A stretch of 60,000 bases of DNA. Source: Takakia lepidozioides. Lineage: Eukaryota; Streptophyta; Takakiopsida; Takakiales; Takakiaceae. The position numbers and the translations under genes are program-made. The stretch's first letter is position 1. Each line of letters starts with the position of its first letter. The stretch is from NCBI GenBank assembly GCA_030704615.1, contig CM060734.1, forward strand, positions 55,198,042-55,258,041, read 5' to 3'. The notes beneath the pieces are model-generated. The model ran no database searches, had not been told where the DNA came from, and was given only the letters and a program-made list of their open reading frames with translations. Positions 21,301-32,639 of this stretch are shown piece after piece.

Positions 21301-22190
21301 TGGAGCGTGGGGGAGGAAATGCATGCTTAGCCTGGCTTAGCTAGCTCAGGAATCCGATTGCAAAAACTTGTATTGTACAAAATTTGCTTTAAATGAAATG
21401 TTTCAAAATGTTGTGCTTCCTATTTTGTTTGGAATAATGATGCATGGTATGGTTGGCTAGTGTGTAGAATGCATGCTAGCTTACAAAAGTGGGAGAGGTA
21501 AATTGGGTTAATCGTGTGTTTGCGCAGTGCCGAAATCGGGTGACTCCCATTCAAAGGGCAAGGAAACTTGCGCCTTCTTTGGGAGTTCACGTGCTAGTGC
21601 GCACCTGACGCGTGCGCGTACTATAACTGCGCTACCGAGGGGGGTTGCCTTGTAGTGCGGGCTAACGCGGAAGCTACGTGCTTCCGTTCACGTAATATAA
21701 TTGTGTAGCCTCGGGACGAAGTCGTAGTGCGGCTTCGGCGTGTTCCCGTACCTCAGGCCAGCATTCCAAGGCGGACCCAATTGTAGTGATTGGGGCGCAC
21801 GGTTCGTTCAAGGGTATCTTCCTAGTCAAAGAGGGTTTGAGGTGAACCCTTGCTCAAGGTGATGCCAAAAGCGGCATCATGAGCGGTCGCAAGCAATGTT
21901 GTTGCAGTAAGGCGATTCGATCCTCGGGGAGGATCGTTCCTTGACCTTGAAGTAGGCCAAGAAGAGTGCACTGGGAGGAGCTGGAGAGGCTCCACCCTTG
22001 GGCGGGACTTGGAGGAAGTCGGCCGAACTAGCTAGTGGAGAGTAGAGTCAAGTGTGGGGTTTGGTTCTTTGTCATGGGACGCCATGGTACGGAAACAAAC
22101 TCCTTGATGTGGGACGCCACAACTTGGATGTTCGTTTCTACAAAATGGACAAGTCGATGAGGACATCGACTCCCTGTTGGTAGGGGTGTA
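21301..22190 (+). other. Ty3-A 3' untranslated region
   Basis: No gene seen. The stretch between the chromodomain and the 3' LTR holds GC-rich, palindrome-prone sequence (21590-21780). It ends TAGGGGTGTA immediately before the LTR, a weak polypurine-tract candidate. Confidence 0.6.
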
Positions 22191-22909
22191 TGTCGCGGCC
22201 TTTTGCCTTGAGGGCAGGGGGTCGGGACACATGAGGGGCTGCCCCTGTGGTGGGGGCAGCGGCAGCGATAGGTATGGGGGGCTGAAGCACCCTTGAGTGC
22301 CCAAGGCGCTCAAGGAGGCGGAGGCGCTCACTAGGTGGAGCCCCGCACACCGGGTTGCGGTGGGGGTGGCTCCACAAGGGGTGGTGGTAGCTTAGCGGGA
22401 CTTAGTGGGGGTGGCATAGGACTCACCATGGGGGCGGAGACCTCGTGGTGGGAGTCGTGGGGAGTCTTGGGACTCATCACGGTCCATAGGGGCCGTGGTG
22501 AGTGGGCCAAGACTCACCGCGACTCACCACCGGGAGTCGAGGGTTTTCGTGGTGGTTCGCCATAAAATGGCATGGCTGGTTGTGAAACCCCCGCGGACAA
22601 CTACAGAAGTATATATAGGGAGTAGTAACCCCGAGAACGGTGCAAGCCCGTTGGTGACCAAAAACTAGTGAGTAAGCGAGCGAGCCGGAAAGCGAGCAAA
22701 GAGTGGGGAGCTATTCCGGACTGTCAACTACCAAAGGGAATTCCCGCTGGGCCGAAATCGGTGGAGGGTTCTTTGGGAGATCAAAGGGGGACCGTTATGC
22801 CCCGGTGAGCAGCCGAAGCTCCAAGTTGGTCCGGCGGCCAGGTTGGGAGTTAGGCGAGCGCATCAAAGCGAGTGACTATGACTGAGCTTAGCTAATGAGG
22901 TGCGCGAAA
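22191..22909 (+). repeat. 3' LTR of Ty3-A
   Basis: 719 bp, starts TGTCGCGG, with TATATATA at about 22610. It matches 4414-5139 except for about 13 substitutions and a 7-bp deletion near 22882. The terminal CA is mutated to AA. Confidence 0.92.
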
Positions 22910-22914
22910 GGAAG
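22910..22914 (+). repeat. Target site duplication of Ty3-A, right copy
   Basis: GGAAG, identical to 4409-4413, followed at once by CCAACCGCTCC, the continuation of the inverted LINE ORF1. Confidence 0.9.
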
Positions 22915-23287
22915 CCAACCGCTCCTCCGAGTCACTATCACGGGCAGCGAGCACTTGCTGCAGAATCTCCTCCGAGATGCATTTCGTTTGTAAGATGGAG
23001 ATTTGGTCCCGAAGCGTTTGAACATCAGCATTCCTTGTGGAGTACTGACGCAAAGGAGAGGCTAGTTGAGAGACAGGGGCAGGAAGAAGAAGCAGAGGGG
23101 AATCAGGTCGACGTGAGGGAGACGGGTAGTCTACCTCGTCGGCAGCCATCCTTTGGCGTTTGGACGTCATGGTGTGGTGGAGGTGGCGCTAGCGCGCCAA
23201 CGCCCGTGAACGCAGCGCCGATGTGCTGCCGCGCGCGCGCGAGAGAGAAACGAAAGAGAGAAACCAGAGACAGAAAGGCAAGGAAAA
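22910..23287 (-). pseudogene. Inverted LINE ORF1 segment, part 2 (N-terminal end)
   Basis: Minus strand encodes MTSKRQRMAADEVDYPSPS, LLLLPAPVSQLASPL and DQISILQTKCISEE, the start of ORF1. The frame is intact here where the plus copy (2343-2600) has lost one base. Homology to 2230-2600 continues to the GAAAGGCAAGGAAA stretch at about 23285, where plus-strand ORF2 takes over. Confidence 0.85.
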
Positions 23288-25398
23288 AAACAAAACAATG
23301 GAGAAAAACAATTCTTCTCCAGAGTCCACTAATCTTGCTCTTAAGCACTATAAGTCCCTCATTAGATCCAAAAAGCAAGCCTACACTATCAAGTTGCAAT
23401 CTTCTTTCCTTGCTAAAATCAGATTTTCTCCTCGTTCTTTTTGGTCCCTCCTTAAACCTCATAGAGATCCCCCCCCAATCACTGACATTCATGTCTGGCA
23501 TGAGTATGCACAGTCTTTGTACCATTCCCCAACCCAGACTCCTTCTCCTATAACCTCTAAACCCCTTCACTTCTCTCTCTTTACTACAGCCAATGTCAGT
23601 AAGGCAATCAAGAAGCTGCAAAATGGCAGAGCGGTGGACATTTCAGGACTTCAGAGTGAATTCATCAAGCATGCTGCACCTACTTTAGCCCCTTTTATAG
23701 CTAACCTCTTCAATGAGGTGGTGCAACGGGGCTTTCCAACAGAGTGGACAAAGAACATCATCCACCCACTTTTTAAGAGCGGTGACTGGCTCGCACCGAC
23801 AAACTATCGTACTATCATGGTGTCATCATTACTTGCTAAACTGTTTGGGGCAGTAGTGGCCATGGAACTGGATGATTGGGTTGAGTACTCTTGCATTCGT
23901 GCTGAGGGACAGGCTGGTTTCCGTCGAAACCGATCCACTATTGACCACATCTTCACTCTTCAGGTTATGGTGGAAAGTGCACGCTATGACAAAAGAATGG
24001 TCTATGTTTGCTTCGTGGACTTTCACAAAGCCTTTGATTCAGTTCCTCGGGACCTTCTCTTCCAACGGCTCCATAGAGTGGAAGTCCCTCCAGGCATCCT
24101 TTGTGCCATCTCTTCTATGTATGAGATTGTCACTGGCATGGTCAACGTCGCTGGTGAATTCTCAGTCGAGATCCACAGCAACATTGGAGTCAAACAGGGC
24201 TGCCCCCTTTCACCTACCCTGTTCGGGATCTACATTGACACCTTGGAGAATTACATATCAAAAAACCATGGGGTTGGGGTCCCATTGGATGGGGGACCAA
24301 CCCAATCAGATCTCCTCTACGCTGATGATGTTGCCCTTTTGGCACAATCCCCGGTCTTTCTGCAACGCCATCTCAAAATTTTGGAACAGTTCTGCAAAGA
24401 CTATGGGATGCAAGTCAACCTTAGCAAGACCAAGATCATGGTCTTCAATGGCCAGGCTGATCGTAGATTCATCTTCAACCAGCAGGAAATTGAGATTGTG
24501 AAATCATACCGGTACCTAGGTCTGGTTATCCACTCCCCCAAGTTTCACTTTGCAGCCACAGCCTTGGACAGATTGACTAAAGGTAAGGCGGCCTCCGTCC
24601 GCCTTCAGGCCAAATGTAAGCAAATACATCTGCGGCATCCCCCGACCAAAAAGTGGCTGTTTGACACTGTTGTCAGCCCTGCTACCATCTATGGTTGTGA
24701 GTTCTGGGCACCTGGTGTCCCTGTCTCCTGGTGGGAAAAGAATTTGGAACCATTACAGTCATCTTTTCTCCAGCAATGCTTGGCGCCAGGAGCACAACTC
24801 CATCTCAGATCCTAGGTGCAGAGTTCGCATGTGTACCATTGCAATCCGAGGCCCTCTTCAGGCTTACAATCTTTCTCCATAGATTGCAGGCCCTTCCACC
24901 CAAAGGGCTAGTGGCAAGGGCCCTCACAACATCTATGAGGCTCAAAGCTGCAGGTTTCAGGAACTCCTGGTATGCTCGAGTGGACAGTTTATTTCAACGT
25001 AACGGACTTTCTACTGCTTTCCTATTACCAATGAACCCAGAAGAGGTGGACATCACATCCAGACATGACCGCAACAGACTCATTCGGAGAGAGCTTATGG
25101 AATTACATGTCAAGAGAACTTGGATGCTACCCAATCTCACAACAAAGGTCCACTTCTATCGAGAGACATTCTTGGTGCTCCGCGATGATAGAATCTTGAG
25201 ACCAAATTACCTTTCAGCACCCTTATCTCCTTCGCTCTTGAGGGCATTGGGGCGGTTCAGGGTGGGTTCCCACAACCTACGGATAGAGACTGGCAGATGG
25301 GAAAACCTGCAACGGGAGGACCGCCTATGTCCAGCTTGCATAGGGCGCAGCAAGGAAATTGAAACTGAAGAACACTTCTTCTTCTACTGCCCTCTATA
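23288..25398 (+). pseudogene. LINE ORF2, reverse transcriptase and C-terminal part
   Basis: The plus-strand frame carries SFWSLLKPHRDPPPITDIHV, then RT motifs KAIKKLQNGRAVDISGLQSE, GFRRNRSTIDHIF, FVDFHKAFDSVPRDLLF, IGVKQGCPLSPTLFGIY and the catalytic LLYADDVALLAQS (about 24315). A frameshift near 24790 leads to the C-terminal part, which ends with the zinc motif CPACIGRSKEIETEEHFFFYC (about 25325). This is an L1-like non-LTR reverse transcriptase that primes at the nicked target. It lacks its own N-terminal half, so it is a relic. Confidence 0.88.
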
Positions 25399-25627
25399 AT
25401 TCGAGATCCGTGGGAGATTCCACTGTTTATTCAGTGGAACCCAAACTCTCACTGATGTCTTTCACTATGAGGATAAAAAATGCTTGGCAGCCTACCTACA
25501 CGAGGCCTTCACCCTTAGACAATCGCTAGAACATTAATTGTGGTTTCTGGATTTGTTCCTCTCTCATGTTTTCTTCCATTTTGTCCCATAAGCTCTACGA
25601 GCTTTCCGCGGATGTTATAAAGCACCA

Positions 25628-25646
25628 TTTCATTTCATTTCATTTC
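25628..25646 (+). repeat. LINE 3' tail, (TTTCA)n
   Basis: CATTTCATTTCATTTC follows the LINE 3' end (TCTACGAGCTTTCCGCGGATG). The unit repeats in place of a poly(A) tail. Confidence 0.7.
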
Positions 25647-26032
25647 TCCTAGGACACATTTTGCTCTTACTGGGGATTGAATGTTCTCCACAGCCTGAGG
25701 AGCTGCTTGCAGCAGACCCAGGTGTCCACTTGAGTATTGACACTGCAGGAAACAAAATATCCTCTCAGTATCTTGAAGGAAACAAAGTGAACGTGCAGCA
25801 TAGTCACTTGAGTGTGAAGTCTTACTCTAGAGTGAGACATGTTGGTGTTCTTGGATGGTTATTTGTCTGAGACTCTTTCATTGTACCTGTTTTCACCCTC
25901 ACACACTAGAATCTTACTAACTCGAGGAGACCTGCAAATTGAAGCTTCTTAGAGTGCATGTATCAGAATGACTGACAATGATCAAGCCTACAAAACTCTA
26001 CAAGAATTAGAGGACAGAGGCAAGAACAGAAA
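25647..26032. other. Intron sequence between two LINE 3' ends
   Basis: Unique sequence with one 70-codon plus-strand frame (25661-25870) that matches nothing I know and has no supporting splice context. I see no gene. Confidence 0.4.
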
Positions 26033-26100
26033 TGAAATGGAATGAAATGGTGCTTTATACCATCCGCGGAAATCTCATAGAGCTTATGGGACAAAATGGA
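26033..26100 (-). mobile_element. Truncated LINE 3' end, inverted relative to the main LINE
   Basis: Reads GAAATGGTGCTTTATA, CCGCGGAAATCTCATAGAGC, TTATGGGACAAAATGG, the reverse complement of the main LINE 3' end at about 25585-25640 including the ATTTC-type tail. Only about 70 bp are kept, as is normal for a 5'-truncated insertion. Confidence 0.8.
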
Positions 26101-26184
26101 ACAATGACCATGACCATGACAATGACTATGTCGCCTTCAATTGAATGAACCTTTTAAGCACAGGACCAGACACTTGGACAATAC

Positions 26185-26873
26185 CAGGTGCATAGACCAT
26201 TGTTCAGTTGTTCTGATGTTTTCCTGTAATGCTTGACAAGCACGATCCTCCAGTCCAGATGTTGTGCGAGGTTCACTTCTCTGAGTACCACCTGGTACAC
26301 CATTTGTAACAAATTTCACAGCTAGAACCTGGAGGTTAAAAGGAGGGTAGAAGTCAGGAGTGGAGTTGTGACAGAAGGGTTTTGTGAAGGATATGAGTAG
26401 GTTTTGACGCAGGTTTGCTATGCCCCAGCACAGGTACCCATCCCCTACACTCTTTTCATGTTTGAAGCAAGCTAAGGCCTAATACTACTCGGAACTGAAC
26501 TATTTCCTCCCCCTCACCAACAAAAAGACCAGTCCGCAATCTTTCTGAATCCTCTATTCAAAGGACCTTCATTTCATTTCCGTGAAAAATGTTACTATAC
26601 CAGCAATACATGATCGTGCTATCCCTTCTGGTTCAGAGCGGTTAATCTGATGTTGAAACACAGAGCCTAGCACTGGATTGTCCTGCATTGCGTAATACTT
26701 TACTTGCAGGAAGGATGGTCGGGCATAATCTCAGTAGGCCAGTAATGTCCCTTGAACGCGGGAGTAGATTTTGCTGCAAGGACTCTCCAAACTTCTCTGC
26801 TAACTGCTCTTCTGCAGCCTGACTTCTTTGAATTCTTTGCTGCTCCTTTCGCTGTTGAAAAAACTGCTTTTGC
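26185..26873 (-). CDS. 5' half of the unrecognised minus-strand gene
   Basis: Two exons. 26704-26873: acceptor CTCTCTCAG, one base, then QKQFFQQRKEQQRIQRSQAA and EEQLAEKFGESLQQNLLPRS up to PTILPA plus one base, donor GTAAAG. 26185-26291: acceptor GTGTACCAG, GTQRSEPRTTSGLEDRACQA, LQENIRTTEQWSMHL, donor GTATTG, phase 0. Phases join (1 to 2). The next exon is at 2067. QKQFFxQRK is a motif I associate with plant proteins of unclear function, without being able to name one. The first exon(s), which must end in phase 2, lie somewhere in 26874-27600 and were not resolved. Confidence 0.6.
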
Positions 26874-27954
26874 CTGAGAGAGACGAAGAGCAGATTCAAG
26901 TTGATGGACGACAGTCACTTTTAATGTTCCCTGCTGCCTGTTACGTCGAGTTGTTATGTCTTCAACTGAATGCATGCTAACGATCCTCCCATCCATTGCA
27001 GCATTATCAGCTTTTTACAGGGGCACTTGAGGAGCTCTTCTGCCCTCTCACTAGAACCTAATTATTAGTGAATATCTCCCCTTGATAGATAAGGTACGTT
27101 GCGTGAGAAACCTCAAGCCTTGTGGTTTCTTTCAGTGTCACTTGACTTGATTGCTTCTTGTGAGTGGGCCAGTCTATGTGGGTTGTAGAAGTTTAGGATC
27201 TATACATTTTGTAGTGTTGGTCACTCTTCCTTGTCTCTGGCCAGCAAAATGAAGGAGTACACAAAGCCTTGGCCTTCTTGTTCCTTATGAAAGCAAAGGC
27301 CTGCAATTTTGAGAATAGAAGCCCTCTGGGAAATGTCAGGGAATCCAGTTGGAACTCCTTTGACAACGGTGCAGTAAATCACATTTTAGACATGGTCAGC
27401 GGGAGTAGTTGGTCTTTTTGTGGAAGATAGAAGGTATGGAGGTACGGGGCCTCATAACGTAGGTAGCAATGTAACTGAGAAGACTTGCGGTGTGATATCA
27501 GCGAGGGCGTGGCCGTCCATCTCCGAGTTTTGCTATGGCGACGTGGCTCACTATTTTCCATGTTTCTATGGCCTGCAGGGTTTAGGGTTTAAGGCTCACT
27601 TTTATTTGGTGCCAGACAGGGCCATCTTGGTGTTTCATTCCCACACATTCCAGGCTTTGGAGAAGCTTTTCGAGTGCAAGAGAGAGGGAGAGAGATAGAG
27701 AGAGAGGCAAGGTACTCATGAGACTTTGTTTGCCGTAGCCTTGTGGCCTCTGTGGAGAGAGAGAGAGAGGGGGGGGGGGGAGGGGTGAGGCTAAAGAAGT
27801 TCGAAGGTTAAAATAGAGTACAGGGTCTGATAAGAAGATTTTGCAGCAGGGGAGGGGCTCCGGGTCTGGACCCATGATAGAACACTGTGCATCTGGAGCA
27901 TCGATCACCCAAATTCATGCACGCTCTTGTTTCTCAACCCCCCGGTGTGGTGCG
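26874..27954. promoter_or_regulatory. Shared upstream region with telo-box and GA-rich tracts
   Basis: The region lies between the minus-strand unknown gene and the plus-strand DEIH helicase gene, so it likely works in both directions. GGGTTTAGGGTTTAAGG at about 27579 holds the telo-box (AAACCCTAA on the minus strand), common near plant transcription starts. GA-rich tracts are at 27676-27710 and 27752-27790. Unresolved first exons of the minus-strand gene should be here. Confidence 0.45.
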
Positions 27955-30900
27955 ATGCTCAGGGTTTTTCGCTTTCAAGCGCAAAGGCGCCTGCTTTCGA
28001 AGCCTGACCTTCGATATGGACAACGTCTTTTCAAGCAAATGGAGTTCTCCCCTCAGCTTGCTGAACTAAACTTTGATGGTGAATTGCCACAAGAGTCTCC
28101 AGAGACGAATGTCTTACTAAAAGGTAAGGGCCGCAAATCCGCCAGTTTGCAGGCATTTCGCGGCTGTTTTCCTGCAACCCATGCCTCCCTCGCCGATGCC
28201 CCCTTTCGGAGATTCAAAAGGGAGCAGGATTCACTAGGGAGGAGGAGCCGACTTAGGTCAATAAATGTGATAGGCCGCAAAAGGATAGTCAGTGATGTGC
28301 CAGTCGGATCTTCGACACAAGTCCGAGAGCTTGCATACTACTCGGCAGACTCGGTCTCAGATGAGGAAGAAGGGAGAGATTACGAGCAGGACAGTACTCC
28401 CTACTTTGTGGATCTGGATGGTTGGAGGTGGCGATTAAACAGGTTTATGCAGAAAGTTAACGAACAAGAGATTATCTCCAAGGAGAAGAAGGATCGTCGA
28501 GATTATGAGCATATTCTCGCACTGGTGAAGCAGATGGGCCTTCACAGCCAGTTATATGGGAAAGTCGTGGTGATTAGCAAAGTTCCTCTTCCCAATTATA
28601 GGCCTGACTTGGACGAGCGCCGCCCACAGCGTCAGGTAAGAACTTTCCTTACCATATTTTGTGCTGATTTTGGCAAACGTCACAACCTCTATGATCTAGT
28701 TCTCACAATCATGACTAATCCAGAATGGTGCAACTCCCCCAAAGACTGGACTCGGGTAGTTCAGACCTGAACCCTTAATGGGGCTGGGCAGGGAGGTGAT
28801 TCGTTCTGTTAACTTTGGCATGAGAAATACGTCAGAAGGTAACTGAGGTGTGAATTTTTCCAAAGAACGGCTCATTATATTGGAAGGCTGAATATCCCAT
28901 GGTGTGCAGGTGTCATTTGCTAGTGAAGCACAAATAAAAGTTGACTCTCTCCTCAAAGAGTATGTTTATGAGAAAAAACGGAATTCGACAGCAATGCCAG
29001 GAGACCGGTCATCAGACAGGGATTCTGACAGCGAGTTTTCAGATGAATTGTTGAACATGAATAGACATGATGGGAGGCTGAGGCCAGGTGGCGGACGTCT
29101 GACAGGACCAGCAAATGAGAATCAGCTCGAGGAGCTGTTGAAAAGAAGGAATAGGCAAATTCGGAATAAGCAGAGGGGCTGGCAAGAGTCTGAGGAAGGA
29201 GAGAAAATGATGTCCTTCCGCAAGACGCTGCCTGCATACAAAGAAAGAGAGGCAATATTGGCGGCCGTTTCAAATAATCAGGTAGTAAGGAAAATGTGCT
29301 CAATCTCCAAATGTTACTTGATTTTACAGTCCCACTGATGTCCTTTATTCTTGTCAATAGCACCCTTGTCGCTGGCCTGTGTTTCTCTTCTTGCCTCTCT
29401 CAAGCAACAATCTCATGCCCTTACCCTTGCATCATCCTACCTTCACCAAATGATGCAGGTGCTGGTGGTTTCTGGGGAAACCGGGTGTGGGAAAACAACC
29501 CAATTGGCACAATATATATTAGAGTCGGAGATTGAAGCTGGCCGTGGAGCCACCTGCAATATTATATGTACGCAGCCTCGGCGGATCTCAGCTGTCTCAG
29601 TGGCAGAGAGAGTGGCAGCAGAGAGGGGGGAAGAGATTGGAGAGTCTGTTGGTTACAAGGTTCGTCTGGAGGGCATGAGGGGTAGGAACACTCAGCTACT
29701 GTTTTGTACCACTGGTATACTGCTACGGAAACTGATGGTCGACGCAGAGCTCAAGGGGGTGAGCCATGTCATTGTGGATGAGATTCATGAGAGAGGGATG
29801 AACGAAGACTTTCTATTGATTGTGTTGAAGGATCTTCTGCCCCAACGACCAGACCTTCGGGTGATACTAATGAGTGCAACCCTAAATGCAGAACTGTTTT
29901 CATCATTCTTCAACGGATCTCCTATGTTGCATATCCCTGGGTTCACTTACCCTGTCCAGGAACATTTTTTGGAAGATGTCTTAGAAATCACCAGACACCG
30001 GCTCACTGCATCAAACCAAATTGATGATTATGGCCAAGATAAGATGTGGAGAACTCAAAAGCAGTACCTCTCTCGGCGACGGAAGAACCAAGTGAGTACT
30101 TTGGCTGAGGATGCCATGGCCAATTTTGAGTACAGCGAAACAAGCCTCTGGACTCGGACGTCATTAGCCTGTTGGAGCCCAGATTCCCTGGGCTTCAATC
30201 TTATAGAGAGAGTGTTGTGTCACATCACAGGAAATGAGAAAGAGGGCGCAGTTTTGGTATTCATGACAGGGTGGGAAGACATTTCAGCATTGATGAAACA
30301 GTTTCAAAATCACCGAGTGTTAGGGGATACTCAACGAGTGCAACTCCTTGCTTGTCACGGGTCAATGGCCACCGCGGAACAGAAGCTTATATTTGGACAC
30401 CCGCCACCTGGGGTGCGGAAGATTGTACTGGCCACCAATATGGCAGAGACGAGTATCACAATCAATGATGTGGTGTTTGTTGTTGATTGTGGGAAGGCCA
30501 AGGAAACTTCCTATGACGCGCTGAACAACACACCATGTCTCTTACCTTCATGGATTTCACAGGCCTCTGCCCGGCAGCGCCGTGGGCGGGCAGGTCGGGT
30601 TATGCCTGGGGTATGCTACCGTCTGTATCCAAAAGCAGTGTATGATGCCTTCCCAGAGTACCAACTACCTGAACTTCTTCGCACCCCCCTCCACTCCCTC
30701 TGTCTCCAAATCAAGAGCTTGAAACTTGGCAGCATTGCCGAATTTTTATCACATGCACCACAGCCACCTGAGGCCCGAGCAGTTCAAAATTCTATAGAGT
30801 TACTGAAGACGGTAGGGGCTCTGGATAATAATGAAGAGCTCACCAACCTGGGCCGCCATCTCTCACTTCTCCCCGTTGAGCCCAAGGTAGGAAAAATGCT

Positions 30901-32436
30901 GATCATGGGCTCCATTTTCCAATGCCTTGATCCAGTGCTTACCATTGCAGCAGGTCTTGCAGTTCGCGATCCCTTTTTGATGCCCATGGATAAGAAGGAG
31001 TTTGCCGAAGAAGCAAGGTTCAGTTTCTCTGGCAATGATTTCAGTGACCACATTGCACTGGTGCGCGCCTATGAGGGTTGGCAAGAGGCAATGCGGACTG
31101 GTAGTGGGGCTGATTACTGCTGGAAGAACTTCCTCTCCATGCAAACCCTGTTGGGAATGAGCTCTCTCAGGCGCCAGTTTTCCAACCTTTTGAGAGAAGC
31201 GGGGTTTTTGGACAGTGACACGGCACCGTTCAACAAGTACAGCAGCGATCGTGACCTTGTTAAAGGTGTTATTTGTGCTGGCATGTTCCCTGGGGTTGTC
31301 TCGGTATATCAGAAAACAAGGTTGGTATGCCTTCCTCTCTCTATGGTAGATTTTCCTGCCTTCAATCTGGTGCTTAGCTTTTACAAAGACTTCCTTTCTT
31401 TTGTGGGCCATCAAGTCAAAGTGAATAAGGGCGTCTAACTTCCACACAAATGACTGACCATTCGACAACTATATGGGGAACTTAGTGTGCAGCAGAATAC
31501 GATACCAATAAGATTTTAAATGATTATGCAGCTTCCATTCATGTGCCATTGGGTAACATTGTCCAATATGATTAACAAGAGTGATGTTCAGGTCAACTTT
31601 ATACAAGACAATGGAGGATGGCCAGGTGCTGCTGCATTCAAGTTCAGTGAACGCGAAGGAACTTCAGCCGTACTATCCATGGCTGGTCTTCAACGAGAAA
31701 GTAAAGACGTCAAGTGTATTTATTCGAGATTCCACTGGGGTCTCTGATGCAATGCTGCTGCTATTTGGGGGTCAGGTAGGCACCAAAGCTCTCAGAACTG
31801 CTGAAACACCCCTTTGCTTCTAGCAATACAGTTTCTCTATCTCCTTTTCAGGATTTTCGTTGAGTGGTTTGCAAACCGCCCAAGCTTGATACATAATGTC
31901 ACATGCAGGTACAACCTGGAGGTGGGCCAGGCCATTTACTCATGCAGGGTGCCTACCTAGAGTTTTTTATGCAACCTGAAGTGGCCACCATGTTCTCCCG
32001 TTTGAGGGAGAAACTCGACAATCTACTGCACAAGAAATTGGCAAATCCCGAAATAAACATTTATGATGAAGGAGGACTGCTGATGGATGCAATTTTTAAA
32101 GTGTTGCGTGCTGACCGCTGTGAAGGGTCTTTCACTTTTGGGCGGAAGGTTAAAAAGAGCCCGGCTTTGCCAAGGATTTCTTCTGATCAGATGGACGTGA
32201 TAGATACCAAAGGCCTATTGCAAACATTGGTGCAGCGGGCTGGAAGGAAAATTCCGCCAGTGTATAAGACACGTTTAGTCAAGGGCCACCAATACGAGTC
32301 ATCAGTGGAAGTGAAAGGCAAGATTTTTGTAGGGGAGCCTTCAGCTAGCAAGAAACAAGCTGAGAAGAATGTGAGTGCAATTGCACTAGATTACATTACT
32401 GGCCTTTCGCAGAAAGGGGTAGAGAGAATGGCTTAG
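27955..32436 (+). CDS. DEIH-box RNA helicase with C-terminal dsRNA-binding-like domain (DExH3/DHX36 type)
   Basis: Five exons with matching phases: 27955-28635, 28910-29281, 29459-31320, 31592-31775, 31909-32436, giving about 1,208 residues, close to plant DExH3-like proteins. The N-terminus from [16 protein letters not shown] is basic and could be a targeting peptide. Then [14 protein letters not shown] and [17 protein letters not shown], typical of this subfamily. Core motifs: [11 protein letters not shown], Ia [51 protein letters not shown]2/OB-fold regions follow ([25 protein letters not shown]). A dsRBD-like end begins [20 protein letters not shown]. It unwinds RNA (in DHX36 relatives also G-quadruplexes). 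A further in-frame ATG at 27874 exists. All motifs look intact. Confidence 0.93.
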
Positions 32437-32509
32437 GGCTGGTAAAATGGCTGGAAGCACGAGGGGTAGAGAGAATGGCTTAGGGCTGGTAAAATGGCTG
32501 GAAGCACGA
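32416..32509 (+). repeat. 47-bp tandem duplication across the helicase stop codon
   Basis: Two identical copies (32416-32462, 32463-32509) of GGGGTAGAGAGAATGGCTTA... The stop TAG (32434-32436) lies in copy 1, so the second copy is 3' UTR. Confidence 0.9.
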
Positions 32510-32639
32510 GATGTTTCATCTAGAAAGTATATGAGTTGAAGTGGATGGGGCATGATGAGAAAATGAGATGGCTGATTATCGACAGAGTAGGTCCAAGTGT
32601 TCCTGAAGCACTCCAAGATTTTGTCTTCAACTTGAAGTC

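Larger units (their letters stand above)
2068..26184 (-). other. 24.1-kb intron filled by nested retroelements
   Basis: The exon ending at 26185 stops in phase 0 before a GTATTG donor, and the exon starting at 2067 begins in phase 0 after a TTTTATGTGTAG acceptor (both minus strand). Everything between is LINE, Ty3-A and Ty3-B plus about 0.5 kb of unique sequence at 25647-26184. I infer one intron enlarged by successive insertions. Transcript evidence would decide whether it is still spliced. Confidence 0.55.

Noticed and set aside
25661-25870. 70-codon plus-strand frame after the LINE tail
   Set aside because: Starts at TTG, matches no family I know, and lies in the intron of the opposite-strand gene.
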